This document shows positions 1 through 8,548 of a DNA stretch of 64,000 bases, in pieces. The notes under the pieces were generated by a model. It had not been told where the DNA came from. It did not search any database and was given only the letters and a program-made list of their open reading frames with translations. The position numbers and the translations under genes were made by a program. Each line of letters begins with the position of its first letter. The stretch's first letter is position 1. The stretch comes from Blastococcus saxobsidens. GTDB lineage: Bacteria > Actinomycetota > Actinomycetes > Mycobacteriales > Geodermatophilaceae. The DNA is taken from NCBI RefSeq assembly GCF_002938435.1, contig NZ_POQT01000016.1:1-64000 (forward strand), written 5' to 3'.

Positions 1-1233
1 GCCGAGGGCGGGGCGGTCGCCGTCGCGGTGGCCGCGCTGGCGGGGTTCGCGTTGCAGGGCCCCTACGCGGCGGGCGCCGGGCTCGGCTCGCTCGCCGATC
101 CCGCGCTGATCGCGGCCACGGCCGGCTCCGGCGCCGGCTGGGCCGCCCTCGCGCGGGCCGTGCTCGCAGTCGCCCTCCTGCTCGTCCTGCGCCGGTCCTG
201 GCGGCGGACCACGCCGCCGGGCCGGCCCGTTCTCGCAGCCGCGGCAGCGGTGGCCGGTGCGCTCGTCGTCGCCACCGCCGCCACCGGGCACCCGGTCGCC
301 GGTCCGTGGCCCGGGCTGGCCGTGGCCGTGGCCGTCGTGCACGCGGCAGCGATGTGCGTGTGGCTCGGTGGTCTGGTCGGGCTGCTGGTCGCGGTCCTGC
401 GGCCGGGCACCTCCGCGGCGGACGTGTCCACCGCGCTGCCGGCCTGGTCCCGGCTGGCGTTCGCGGCCGTCGTCGCCCTGGTCGTGTCCGGGGTCGTCCA
501 GTCGGTGCGCGAGGTGGGCTCGCCGGCCGCGCTGGCGCAGACCGGCTACGGGCAGCTGCTCGTGGCCAAGCTGCTGCTGGTGGTCCTGGTCCTGGCGGCT
601 GCCGGCGTCTCCCGGGTGTGGGTCCAGCAGCGGCTGGGCGTCCGCCGGCCCCGCCGGCGCCGGACGGTCACCGCGCACGCCTTCTCCGCCACGGCCCCCG
701 GCGAGCGGACGGAGCCGGCAGCCGAGTCGCTCGCGGCCGCGGCCGAGCGGGACCGGGCGCAGGCGGCCAACGCCGCCGAGCACCTGCCCTCGCTGCGCCG
801 CTCGGTGCTGGTCGAGGTGGTGCTGGCAGCGGTGGTCCTCGCCCTCTCCGCGGTGCTGGTCGGCACGCCGCCCGCCCGGTCGGCCGTGGCCCAGCCGGTG
901 GACGCCGTGCTGCCGCTGCAGGGCGCCGCGGGCGCGTCGGCGGGCAGCGTGCAGGTCTCGGTCGACCCCGCGCGCCCGGGGGAGAACGCCCTGCACGTCT
1001 ACCTCTTCGACGACGCCGGCCGGCTCGCCCAGCCGGCCGAGATCCGGGTGACCCTCACCGAGCGCAGCCAGGAGATCGGTCCGCTCGACGTCGCCCTCCA
1101 GCCGGCCGGGCCCGGCCACTTCGTCGGCGACGGCATGACGATCCCGGGCGCCGGCACGTGGGCGCTGACCGTCAGCGTCCGCCTCGACGAGTTCACCGCC
1201 CTCAGCGCGACCACCGACTTCCCGGTGCGCTGA
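1..1233 (+). CDS. CopD-family copper resistance membrane protein, 3' part
   Basis: Open from base 1, so the gene begins upstream of the window; 410 codons are visible. The visible part is a multi-pass membrane protein: at least six hydrophobic segments up to about residue 205, a charged Arg/Ala-rich stretch (about 215-260), one more membrane segment (about 270-290), then a beta-rich extracytoplasmic tail of about 115 residues. This arrangement is that of actinobacterial CopD or CopC-CopD fusions, thought to move or handle copper across the membrane; the tail resembles YtkA-like domains. It heads a run with YcnI, SCO1 and a membrane protein, a copper-delivery context. The family call is firm in general; whether a CopC domain precedes it cannot be seen. 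Confidence 0.75.
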   Translation, partial: AEGGAVAVAVAALAGFALQGPYAAGAGLGSLADPALIAATAGSGAGWAALARAVLAVALLLVLRRSWRRTTPPGRPVLAAAAAVAGALVVATAATGHPVAGPWPGLAVAVAVVHAAAMCVWLGGLVGLLVAVLRPGTSAADVSTALPAWSRLAFAAVVALVVSGVVQSVREVGSPAALAQTGYGQLLVAKLLLVVLVLAAAGVSRVWVQQRLGVRRPRRRRTVTAHAFSATAPGERTEPAAESLAAAAERDRAQAANAAEHLPSLRRSVLVEVVLAAVVLALSAVLVGTPPARSAVAQPVDAVLPLQGAAGASAGSVQVSVDPARPGENALHVYLFDDAGRLAQPAEIRVTLTERSQEIGPLDVALQPAGPGHFVGDGMTIPGAGTWALTVSVRLDEFTALSATTDFPVR

Positions 1234-1275
1234 CCGCCAGCTGTGCACCACCCCCGTCCCCCGAACAGGAGTTCC

Positions 1276-2007
1276 GTGTCCCTGCCCCGCCCGCTCGCCC
1301 GACCCGCCGTCCTGCTGCTGGCCGTCCTGACCGCACTGGCCGCATCGGTGGCGGCTGCGACGTCGGCCGCCGCCCACGTCACCGTGTCCTCGGCCGACGC
1401 CGCTCCCGGCGGGTACGGGAAGCTGACCTTCCGCGTGCCCAACGAGAGCGACACCGCCAGCACCGTGGCGCTGCGGATCCAGATCCCCGAGGCCTCGGCG
1501 ATGGGGTCGCTGCGGGCCCAGCCGGTGCCCGGCTGGACCGTGTCACTGACCACCGCCGACCTCGCCGAGCCCGGCGAGGTGCACGGCCGGGAGATCACCT
1601 CCTACGTGTCGGTCGTCGAGTACCGCGCGGTCGACGGCGGCGGGATCGCGCCCGGCCAGTTCCAGGAGTTCGCCCTGTCCGGCGGCCCCATCCCCGAGGT
1701 CGAGGAGCTGAGCTTCCCGGCGGTGCAGAGCTACAGCGACGGCAGCGAGTCGGCGTGGATCGAGCCCACCGTGGCCGGCCAGGAGGAGCCCGAGCGCCCC
1801 GCGCCCGTGCTGTCGCTGACCTCGGAGGGGTCCGGCACCGCCACGGACACCGCGGCGAGCGGCCCGGCCGCCACCGGGCACGACGCCGGCGGTCACACCG
1901 ACGACCCGGGCGCCCCGGCGCTGTTCGTCGCCATCCTCGCGCTGCTCACCGCGCTCGCCGGTGTCGTCCTCGGCGTGCGCGCCCACCGACGTACCGTGTC
2001 CTCGTGA
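1276..2007 (+). CDS. YcnI-family (DUF1775) copper-associated exported protein
   Basis: Encodes about 243 residues: an N-terminal signal peptide (Leu/Ala-rich, ending ...SAAAHV), a DUF1775 beta-sandwich, a Thr/Ala/Gly-rich linker and one C-terminal membrane helix (LFVAILALLTALAGVVLG) as a cell-surface anchor. The mature protein starts with the family's metal-binding His right after cleavage (AHVTVSS). YcnI proteins bind Cu(II) at the cell surface. I chose the GTG at 1276 because AGGAG sits 4 bases before it; an in-frame ATG at 1243 would leave no ribosome-binding site. The stop overlaps the next start by 4 bases, so translation with SCO1 is probably coupled. Confidence 0.85.
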   Translation: MSLPRPLARPAVLLLAVLTALAASVAAATSAAAHVTVSSADAAPGGYGKLTFRVPNESDTASTVALRIQIPEASAMGSLRAQPVPGWTVSLTTADLAEPGEVHGREITSYVSVVEYRAVDGGGIAPGQFQEFALSGGPIPEVEELSFPAVQSYSDGSESAWIEPTVAGQEEPERPAPVLSLTSEGSGTATDTAASGPAATGHDAGGHTDDPGAPALFVAILALLTALAGVVLGVRAHRRTVSS

Positions 2008-2672
2008 GTTCCGCCGCCCGCCGTCGTCCCCGCCGGTCGCTGCCGGCGCTGCTCCTCACCGCCGGGCTGCTCGCCGCCGGGTGCGGGACCTCGGCGGAGG
2101 GCGCCACCGACGGTCACGACCACACGGCCGGCGCGCCGGCGGTGGTCGAGGGCCCCGAGGACCGGTACGCCGGCATCGACCTCCCCGAGTCCTACCGCAA
2201 GCCGACCTTCACGCTCACCGACACCACCGGTGCGCCGTACGACTTCCGCGCCGAGACGGCCGGCCGGCCGACGCTGCTCTTCTTCGGCTACACCAACTGC
2301 CCTGACATCTGCCCGAGCACCATGGCCGACGTGGCAGTGGCGCTGCGCAAGCTGGACCGGTCGCTGGTCGAGCAGATGCAGGTCGTGTTCGTCTCCACCG
2401 ACCCGGCCACCGACACCCCCGAGGTGCTGGGGGAGTACCTGGGCCGGTTCGACGCCGACCTGGCCACGTCCTTCGTCGGTCTGACCGGCGACCAGGGCGC
2501 GATCGAGCAGGCGCAGCTGTCCGCCGGCGTCGTGATGGCCGAGGACGAGGGGCGGCTGCACTCCACGCTGCTGCTGCTGTACGGCACCGACGACGAGGCG
2601 CACGTCGCGTTCGACGCGGGAAACACCGCCGACGACATCGTCGAGGACCTGCGGCTGGTGACCGGCGCGTGA
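2004..2672 (+). CDS. SCO1/SenC-family copper chaperone lipoprotein
   Basis: About 222 residues. Signal peptide with a lipobox (LLAAGCG) followed by a thioredoxin-fold SCO domain. The copper-binding pair is visible as NCPDICPS (CxxxC) and the third ligand as the His in GRLHSTLL. SCO1 proteins deliver copper to the CuA centre of cytochrome c oxidase or act as thiol reductases on the outer face of the membrane; the ctaG and ctaD genes lie at the far end of this window. GTG at 2004 overlaps the upstream stop (GTGA), and the stop overlaps the next GTG at 2669, so the gene is embedded in a coupled operon. Confidence 0.92.
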   Translation: MSSAARRRPRRSLPALLLTAGLLAAGCGTSAEGATDGHDHTAGAPAVVEGPEDRYAGIDLPESYRKPTFTLTDTTGAPYDFRAETAGRPTLLFFGYTNCPDICPSTMADVAVALRKLDRSLVEQMQVVFVSTDPATDTPEVLGEYLGRFDADLATSFVGLTGDQGAIEQAQLSAGVVMAEDEGRLHSTLLLLYGTDDEAHVAFDAGNTADDIVEDLRLVTGA

Positions 2673-3745
2673 ACCGGACAGCGGGCCGGCTGCTGACCGT
2701 CCTGGCCGGTGTGCTGGCGCTGCTCGGCCTGGCGGGACCGGCGTCCGCGCACGTCGGGGGAGAGGCCGCCGGCAGCGACTTCGATGGCCGGGTGACGTCG
2801 GTGAGCCCGGCACTGCCCGGGGTCTCCGTCCGGATCCTGCAGTTCGGCGACGAGCTGGAGCTGGTGAACGAGTCGGACGCCGAGGTGCTGGTGCCCGGGT
2901 ATTCCGGCGAGCCCTACCTGCGCATCGGGCCCGACGGCGTGTGGCGCAACTCCCAGAGCCCGGCCACCTACATCAACCTCGACCGCTACGGCCGGACGTC
3001 GCTGCCCGAGCACGCCGATGCCCTTGCCGAGCCGGAGTGGCAGCAGGTCTCCACCGAGCCGGCGTACGTGTGGCACGACCACCGCACGCACTGGATGAGC
3101 GAGCACGTGCTGCCGCCGCAGGTCGCCGCCGACCCGACCCGCGCGCACGTCGTCTCGGAGTGGACCGTCCCGTTGCGCCAGGGCAGCACCGACGCCGAGG
3201 TCGCCGGGGTGCTCACCTGGTCCCCGCCGCCGTCGCCGTGGGTGGTGTGGCCGGTGGTGGCCGCGCTCCTGCTGACCGCCGTCGCCGCGGGCCTCGTCGC
3301 GCGCACGCCGCGGCTGCTGGCCGCCAGCATGGCCGTGGGGGCCGTCGCGGCCCTGTGGCACGCGGTGGCGACCCCCGAGCCGTCGGTGAGCGCCGGATCG
3401 CACGTGGGGGCCGTCGTGTCCGCCCTCATGCCCGCCGGCGCCGCCCTGCTGTGCGCGGTGCTCGGGGTGCGGGCGGCCTACCGCGGCCGGGGCGCCATGA
3501 CCGGGCTGCTGGCGGTCGTGACCGGCTGGCTGCTGCTGGTGCAGGGACTGCCCGACGTCGACGTCCTCTGGACGGCCACCATCGCCTCGGCCGGCCCGCA
3601 GCTGCTCGCGCGGATCGCCGTCACGCTGCTGGTCACCCTGGGCACCGGCCTGGTGCTGGGCGGCATCGCCGCCGCGCGCCGGTTCCGCGAGGCCGACGCG
3701 CCGGCCGCGGGGGCCGGTGCCGGACGGGCCCTGCCCGTCTCCTGA
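2669..3745 (+). CDS. Conserved exported/membrane protein of copper operon, function unknown
   Basis: 358 residues. Signal peptide ending ASAHV, an extracytoplasmic domain of about 170 residues containing several His and Trp residues (for example YVWHDHRTHWMSEH), then about five membrane helices between residue 190 and 345. I do not recognise a named domain. The His-rich stretch and the tight coupling to SCO1 (4-base overlap) suggest a role in copper or oxidase maturation, but that is inference. It is the last gene of the operon; the next gene is convergent, 22 bases away. Confidence 0.8.
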   Translation: MNRTAGRLLTVLAGVLALLGLAGPASAHVGGEAAGSDFDGRVTSVSPALPGVSVRILQFGDELELVNESDAEVLVPGYSGEPYLRIGPDGVWRNSQSPATYINLDRYGRTSLPEHADALAEPEWQQVSTEPAYVWHDHRTHWMSEHVLPPQVAADPTRAHVVSEWTVPLRQGSTDAEVAGVLTWSPPPSPWVVWPVVAALLLTAVAAGLVARTPRLLAASMAVGAVAALWHAVATPEPSVSAGSHVGAVVSALMPAGAALLCAVLGVRAAYRGRGAMTGLLAVVTGWLLLVQGLPDVDVLWTATIASAGPQLLARIAVTLLVTLGTGLVLGGIAAARRFREADAPAAGAGAGRALPVS

Positions 3746-3766
3746 CACCGGCCCCGCGGCCTCGGC

Positions 3767-4588
3767 TCAGCTGATGTCGGCGACGATGTTCGGGGCGTTC
3801 CGGCCGAACATCGAATTGGCCCGCTGCAGGTCGCCGTCGAAGTCGACCTCGACCGCGGCGTACTGCGAGATGTCCACCGGGAGCACGCGCATCCCCCGCT
3901 CGGCGATCGCCGTCTCGATGCCGCGCTCGAAGTAGTCCTCGTGGGAGCACCCCTCGAGATACTCGATGAGCGTCGCCTTGTCGGCCGAGGAGATGTAGTT
4001 GATGCCGACCGCCTCGCCGAGCCCGCCGCGGACGATCTTCGACAGCTCGCGGATGCAGCCGTCGCCGTCGAGGGTGTACTTGACCTCCTCCTCGGCGACC
4101 GTGCTCGTGTCGACGCAGACGAAGCTCTGGTCCGCGGCGATGTAGGGCTGGGCGACCTCGAGCACCGCCGGGTCGAAGACGACGTCGCCGTTGAGCCACA
4201 GCACGCCGCCCTCGCGGGTGGTGCGCAGCCCGCGCAGCAGGCTCTTGGACGTGTTGGTCACGGCGAAGTCGGGGTTGTACGTGAACAGCAGGTCGGGGGC
4301 GGCCTTCATGATCCGCTTGCTGCGGTAGCCCACGACCGCGGTCACCGACACGTCGGCGCCCAGGACCGAGCGCAGCCCGTCGAGCTGGCGCTGCAGGATG
4401 CTGTGGCCGTCGTCGAGCCGGGTCAGCGGCTTGGGGTCCTTGCGGCCCAGCCGGGTGCCCATCCCGGCGGCCAGGATGACGACCTGGACCGACTGGATGT
4501 GCTGTCGTCGGCTCGCCGTGCGGGCCGGCAGGGGGGATCCACCCCGACGGACGGGGTTGAGGACGTGGTCACCGGTCCGCACGGACAT
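3767..4588 (-). CDS. Nucleotidyltransferase (sugar/polyol-phosphate cytidylyl- or uridylyltransferase type)
   Basis: About 273 residues with the NTP-transferase N-terminal signature VVILAAGMGTRLG...KPL (residues about 36-55) and the metal-site WLNGDVVF; the fold is the MobA/LicC-like GT-A family. It should activate a phosphorylated alcohol or sugar with CTP or another NTP. It is the last gene of a four-gene operon with a polyol-phosphate transferase directly upstream (start overlaps that gene's stop by about 20 bases), so a CDP-polyol product is the natural guess. Start is ambiguous: AAGGAG is followed at once by ATGATG and then a GTG at 4582; the second ATG is used here. Substrate is not readable from sequence. 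Confidence 0.8.
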   Translation of the reverse strand: MSVRTGDHVLNPVRRGGSPLPARTASRRQHIQSVQVVILAAGMGTRLGRKDPKPLTRLDDGHSILQRQLDGLRSVLGADVSVTAVVGYRSKRIMKAAPDLLFTYNPDFAVTNTSKSLLRGLRTTREGGVLWLNGDVVFDPAVLEVAQPYIAADQSFVCVDTSTVAEEEVKYTLDGDGCIRELSKIVRGGLGEAVGINYISSADKATLIEYLEGCSHEDYFERGIETAIAERGMRVLPVDISQYAAVEVDFDGDLQRANSMFGRNAPNIVADIS

Positions 4589-5702
4589 CATCTCCTTCAG
4601 TGGTCGTGCTCGTGGAGGCCCCGGACGCGGCTGCGGTCGGGATGATCAGGTCGAGGACGCGCTCGGTGGCGTGACCGTCCTCGAGGTGGCAGAACGTCTC
4701 CTGGAACCGGGCGTAGGGCTGCACGTACTCCGACCGGATCCGCTCGACGTCGGAGATGGCGGAGACCAGCTCCCGGCTGTCGCGGACCAGCGGGCCGGGC
4801 GCGACGTCCTCCAGGTCGAAGTAGAACCCGCGCAGCTCGTCGCGGTAGCTCTCCAGGTCGTAGGTGTAGAAGACCAGCGGACGCCCGGTGATCGCGAAGT
4901 CGAACATCGTCGACGAGTAGTCGGTCACCATCAGGTCCGCGGCGAGGTACAGGTCCCGGATGTCCGGGTGGCTGCACACGTCGCGGACGGCGGAGCCGTC
5001 GACGATCTCCAGCCGGTCCATGACCATGTTGTGCAGCCGCAGGAGGAGGACGTGGTCCTCGCCCAGGCGGGCCGAGAAGTCCTCGAGGTCGATCGCGAAC
5101 TCGAAGTCCTTGTCCCCGGCACCAGCGAACACCAGGTCGTCCCGCCAGGTCGGGGTGTAGAGCACCGCCGTCTGCTCCGGTCCGATGCCCAGGTCGGCGC
5201 GCACCTGGGCCCGCAGCTCGTCCCGCCGGGGGCTGGACAGCAGGTCGTTGCGCGGCAGACCGGTCTCGTGGACGGGCCCGGTGTAGCCGAAGGCCTTGCG
5301 CAGCCGCTCGGTGGTGATCGAGTTCGGCGAGAGCAGCAGGTCCCACCGGGCGATGTCCTGGTCGAGGTAGGCCAGCCGGCCCTCCGGCGCCCACAGCACG
5401 TCGTAGTGGATGCGCTTGAGCATCGTGCCGTGCCAGGTCTGCAGGTAGGTCGTCCCCGGCCGCTTCTCCCAGTCCAGCGGGATGTGGTCGTTGCTGATGA
5501 CCAGGTCGGCGGCCTCGAGCGCGGTGATGCACTCGGGGGAGCCGAAGGGCACCGTCGTCACGTCCGGGGGGAAGGTGGCCTGGGTGTGCGGGGCCGCCAG
5601 CCAGGTGTGCTCGGCGTCGACGCCCCGCTCGAGCAGCGCCTCGTAGAGGGCGCGCGGGCTGTCGGAGAAGTGGCCGCGGAAGGCGACGTAGACGATCTTC
5701 AC
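4569..5702 (-). CDS. CDP-glycerol:polyol-phosphate transferase family (teichoic-acid type)
   Basis: 377 residues, matching the Glyphos_transf family (TagB/TagF/TarL-type). Two family blocks are visible: LQTWHGTMLKRIHYD near residue 95-110 and VTDYSSTMFDFAITGRPLVF near residue 270-290; both hold the catalytic His/Asp and substrate-binding residues of TagF-like enzymes. Such enzymes move polyol phosphate from a CDP carrier to a growing wall polymer at the inner membrane face. No membrane helix is seen; members bind by amphipathic helices. The GTG start overlaps the HAD gene's stop by 4 bases. The polyol could be glycerol, ribitol or, given the neighbouring mannitol-dehydrogenase homologue, mannitol or arabitol; this is inference. 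Confidence 0.88.
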   Translation of the reverse strand: MKIVYVAFRGHFSDSPRALYEALLERGVDAEHTWLAAPHTQATFPPDVTTVPFGSPECITALEAADLVISNDHIPLDWEKRPGTTYLQTWHGTMLKRIHYDVLWAPEGRLAYLDQDIARWDLLLSPNSITTERLRKAFGYTGPVHETGLPRNDLLSSPRRDELRAQVRADLGIGPEQTAVLYTPTWRDDLVFAGAGDKDFEFAIDLEDFSARLGEDHVLLLRLHNMVMDRLEIVDGSAVRDVCSHPDIRDLYLAADLMVTDYSSTMFDFAITGRPLVFYTYDLESYRDELRGFYFDLEDVAPGPLVRDSRELVSAISDVERIRSEYVQPYARFQETFCHLEDGHATERVLDLIIPTAAASGASTSTTTEGDDVRADR

Positions 5703-6532
5703 CGGGCAGCTCCGCTCAGGGCCTCGCCGGCGCCGGGACGACCGGCAACGGTTGGCAGGACGAGGTCGGCCAGCTCCTGCCAGGACTCGACGACGGCCAG
5801 CGCACCGGCCGCCAGCAGGGCCTCCGCCCGCGCCGCCCGCTCCTCGGGGAGCACGAACAGCAGGTTGCCGATGGTCGGGCAGCCCGCGACCACGGCCGAC
5901 CGCACGCCGGCGACCGCGTCCTCGACGGCCAGCCCCTGCTCCGGCTCGATGCCGAGGTCGGCGCAGGCGTGCCGGTAGACCGCCGGGTCCGGCTTGCTCG
6001 TCGGCGTGGGGAGCGAGTCCTCCGCGCTGTAGCGCCGCACCGGCGGGATCAGCTCGTCCAGGCCGGTCGCGGTGAAGCAGGCGGCCAGCCGCGACAGCGC
6101 GCTGGAGCTCACCCCGGCCAGCTCGAGGGAGCCGGCCAGCGTGGTCAGCGCCGCGAGGGTGGGCGCGTGCGGGCGCAGCGTCGCCCCCAGGTGGGCGGTG
6201 ACCGCCCGGCGCTCCTCGACCACCCACGGCTCGACGTCGACGTCGGGAACGCCGGCCGCGGCGGCCAGGGAGAGGGCCGTGGACCGGAAGTTCATCCCGG
6301 TGGCGGCCGCGCGGAGCTCGTCGGCGGTGTACCGGCGGTCGACGCCGATGGAGGCGAGGAAGGCGTTGGTCACCTCGGCGGAGGCGTCGAACGCCGGCTC
6401 CTCGGAGGGGAAGAGGTTGCCGTCGGCGTCGCAGAGCAGGTACTGCACCCGCTCGATGAGCGTCGGCGGAACGGTCGGCACCGGGTGGGCTCCCTTCGGG
6501 GTCGGGCTGTCTGGGGTGGGACGGGCGCTCAC
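5699..6532 (-). CDS. HAD-superfamily hydrolase (sugar/polyol phosphatase type)
   Basis: 277 residues with the beta-phosphoglucomutase-like HAD pattern: motif I CDADGN (nucleophile Asp35, acid Asp37), motif III Lys in TSKPDPAVY and motif IV EDAVAGV. The cap is helical (residues about 45-130). Most relatives dephosphorylate small sugar or polyol phosphates. Its position between a mannitol-dehydrogenase homologue and a polyol-phosphate transferase, with 4-base overlaps on both sides, suggests it acts on the same metabolite; in some bacteria HAD and mannitol-phosphate dehydrogenase domains are fused in one enzyme. The first 20 residues are Pro-rich and not part of the domain, so an internal start is possible. 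Confidence 0.82.
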   Translation of the reverse strand: MSARPTPDSPTPKGAHPVPTVPPTLIERVQYLLCDADGNLFPSEEPAFDASAEVTNAFLASIGVDRRYTADELRAAATGMNFRSTALSLAAAAGVPDVDVEPWVVEERRAVTAHLGATLRPHAPTLAALTTLAGSLELAGVSSSALSRLAACFTATGLDELIPPVRRYSAEDSLPTPTSKPDPAVYRHACADLGIEPEQGLAVEDAVAGVRSAVVAGCPTIGNLLFVLPEERAARAEALLAAGALAVVESWQELADLVLPTVAGRPGAGEALSGAAR

Positions 6533-8133
6533 CGACGCAGCGCCGCGGGAGCGGGGGTCCGTGCGGCGACGGTGGCGCGGACCCCGTCGCGGTCCAGCGC
6601 CTCCACCGCCTCGTGCAGCTCGGCGGCGAACCCCGGGACGGAGCCGAGGTCACCGAAGACCGACGTCTCGCCCAGCAGCGGCCGGGGATCGTTGCCTCCC
6701 GCACGGGCGAGGGTGCGCAGCCGGTCGGCGAGCACGTCCTCCAGCGGCAGGCGGCGTCCGGCCTCGTCGGTGCCGCGCAGGTACCGGACCCAGCCGGCGA
6801 CGGCGAGGGTGAGCAGTGCGTGCGGCCGCTCCTCCTCGAGCGCCTGGCGCAGCGAGGGCAGCAGGTGGTGCGGCAGCTTGGTGGACCCGCGCCGGCACAG
6901 GCGGGGCAGCCCGTCGGCGATCGCCGGGTTGGCGAACCGCTGGAGCAGGTTCTGCTTGTAGTCGGCGAGGTCGAAGCCGTCCGGCGGGGGCAGCAGCGGC
7001 GTGACCTCGACGTCCATGAGCCGCGCCACGTACCCGGCGAAGACCGGGTCGGCCATGACCTCGTCCAGGCTGCTGAGCCCGGCGAGCGAGCCGAGGTAGC
7101 CCAGGGCGCAGTGGCTGGCGTTGAGCAGCCGTGTCTTCATCAGCTCGTAGTGGCCGACGTCGTGCACGAAGCGCACGCCCACCGCGTCCAGCGGCGGCCG
7201 GCCGTGGGAGAACGAGTCCTCGATGACCCACTGGGAGAACGGTTCGGTGATGACCGGCCAGCGGTCGTCGACGCCGTACCGGCGCGCGACCGCCTCGCGC
7301 TCCTCCGGCGTCGTGTGCGGGGTGATGCGGTCGACCATGCTGCTCGGGAAGGCGACGCGGTCGGCGATCCAGCGCGCGAGCACCTCGTCCCGCAGCCGGG
7401 CGAAGCCGACGACCGCGGCGCGGGCGGCGTCGCCGTTGCGGTGCATGTTGTCGCAGGAGACGACGGAGAACGGCGGCAGCCCGGCGCGGCGGCGGCGGTC
7501 GAGCGCCTCGACGATGAATCCGAAGACGGTGCGGGGGCTGCCCGGCTCTCGGACGTCCCACCGGATGTCGGGGTCGTCGGCGTCGAAGAGGCCGGTGGAG
7601 CCCAGCCGGTAGCCGCTGTCGGTGATGGTCAGCGACACCATCCGCGTGCGCTGGTCGCTGAGCAGGTCGAGCACGGTGGCGGGGTCGTCGGGGGCGAAGT
7701 GGTAGTCGACCATGACGCCGACGACCCGGGCGCGCTCGCCGTCGGGGCTGCGCTCCACCACCGTGTAGAGGTGGTCCTGGGGGGTCAGTGCGTTCCTCAT
7801 GGCGGGGCTGTGCAGCCCCACGCCCACGACGCCCCAGCCGGTGCTGATGCCGCGCTCGGCGACCTCGTCGAAGTACAGCAGCTGGTGGGCGCGGTGGAAG
7901 CCCCCGACGCTGAAGTGCACGACCGCCGGGGTCAGGGCCGAGCGGTCGTAGGTCGGCACGCTGAGCTGATGGCCGTGCAGGGAGAGGGTGGCGTCGTTCA
8001 GCGGATGGATGTCGGCGGCGCCGGCGACGTTCGCGCCCAGGGAGGGCAGCGGGCTGGTCGGCTCGGTGTCGGCCGGAAGAACGGCTGCGGTGGCGCCGGT
8101 CGAGGCTGGGGCAGGCAGGAAGGCCTGTGACAT
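6529..8133 (-). CDS. Mannitol dehydrogenase family (long-chain polyol dehydrogenase)
   Basis: 534 residues, about 40 longer than usual at the N-terminus. Nucleotide-binding N-terminal domain with VGGFHRAHQ (about 76-84) and the family's catalytic triad K-x4-N-x2-H visible as Lys333, Asn338 and His341 (KTRLLNASH). It should interconvert a ketose (fructose or a phosphorylated/oxidised relative) and a polyol with NAD(P). First gene of the minus-strand operon; ATG at 8133 follows AAGGAGG at good spacing. As the operon continues with a phosphatase, a polyol-phosphate transferase and a nucleotidyltransferase, biosynthesis of a polyol for a wall polymer is more likely than mannitol catabolism (no transporter or kinase is nearby). 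Confidence 0.85.
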   Translation of the reverse strand: MSQAFLPAPASTGATAAVLPADTEPTSPLPSLGANVAGAADIHPLNDATLSLHGHQLSVPTYDRSALTPAVVHFSVGGFHRAHQLLYFDEVAERGISTGWGVVGVGLHSPAMRNALTPQDHLYTVVERSPDGERARVVGVMVDYHFAPDDPATVLDLLSDQRTRMVSLTITDSGYRLGSTGLFDADDPDIRWDVREPGSPRTVFGFIVEALDRRRRAGLPPFSVVSCDNMHRNGDAARAAVVGFARLRDEVLARWIADRVAFPSSMVDRITPHTTPEEREAVARRYGVDDRWPVITEPFSQWVIEDSFSHGRPPLDAVGVRFVHDVGHYELMKTRLLNASHCALGYLGSLAGLSSLDEVMADPVFAGYVARLMDVEVTPLLPPPDGFDLADYKQNLLQRFANPAIADGLPRLCRRGSTKLPHHLLPSLRQALEEERPHALLTLAVAGWVRYLRGTDEAGRRLPLEDVLADRLRTLARAGGNDPRPLLGETSVFGDLGSVPGFAAELHEAVEALDRDGVRATVAARTPAPAALRR

Positions 8134-8548
8134 CGCATCCCTCCTTCTCTGTTCTGGACACGGCGCATCGAGCCCCACCCGTTCCGGGGTGCGGAGAGAT
8201 GAGCAGTACACGGGTGAGCTCGGGTGCCGCGCAATACGGTCCGGCGCAGTGACGCACAAGCGTGATGCGGCGGGCCGGCGCGGATGTTTCACGCCGGAGA
8301 AGACTGCTGCCCCGGGCGGTCCGCACGCAAACCTCGGACGGGTGGCAGCGGGGGTGCGCTCGGTCACTGCCGCCTGACCTGCGAAAGCACATCGGTGTCA
8401 GTTGCGTGTGCGACTCGTGGGACGTGTGAGGCGGTTCACGGCGGCGTGTCGCGAGAGACGCGCCGTACACGGGGTCACGAACGGGTCACGGAATGTTTCG
8501 ATGGCACCGGCCCGGATCGGGTCACCCGGACGTGAGACGGACAGGTGC
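8134..8548. promoter_or_regulatory. Divergent intergenic region between polyol operon and M23 gene
   Basis: 415 bases without a supported gene. It must hold the promoters of the leftward mannitol-dehydrogenase operon and the rightward M23 gene. The only defined signals I see are the leftward ribosome-binding site next to 8133 and a pair of GTCACG direct repeats at 8474-8490. No riboswitch fold was convincing. Confidence 0.5.
8474..8490 (+). promoter_or_regulatory. GTCACG direct repeat, 11-bp spacing (MtrA-like box candidate)
   Basis: GTCACG at 8474-8479 and again at 8485-8490, 59 bases before the M23 start. The paralogous M23 gene at 57319 has ATCACG repeated with the same 11-bp spacing upstream. 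MtrA of mycobacteria and corynebacteria binds GTCAC/GTAAC-type direct repeats in front of cell-wall hydrolase genes, so an MtrA-like operator is plausible; not proven here. Confidence 0.4.

Noticed and set aside
2288-3748. 486-codon antisense open frame over SCO1 and the membrane protein
   Set aside because: Shadow of well-supported sense genes.
8134-8548. Possible c-di-AMP (ydaO) riboswitch before an M23 gene, as often in actinobacteria
   Set aside because: I could not find the conserved riboswitch blocks or fold; the direct repeat fits a protein site better.
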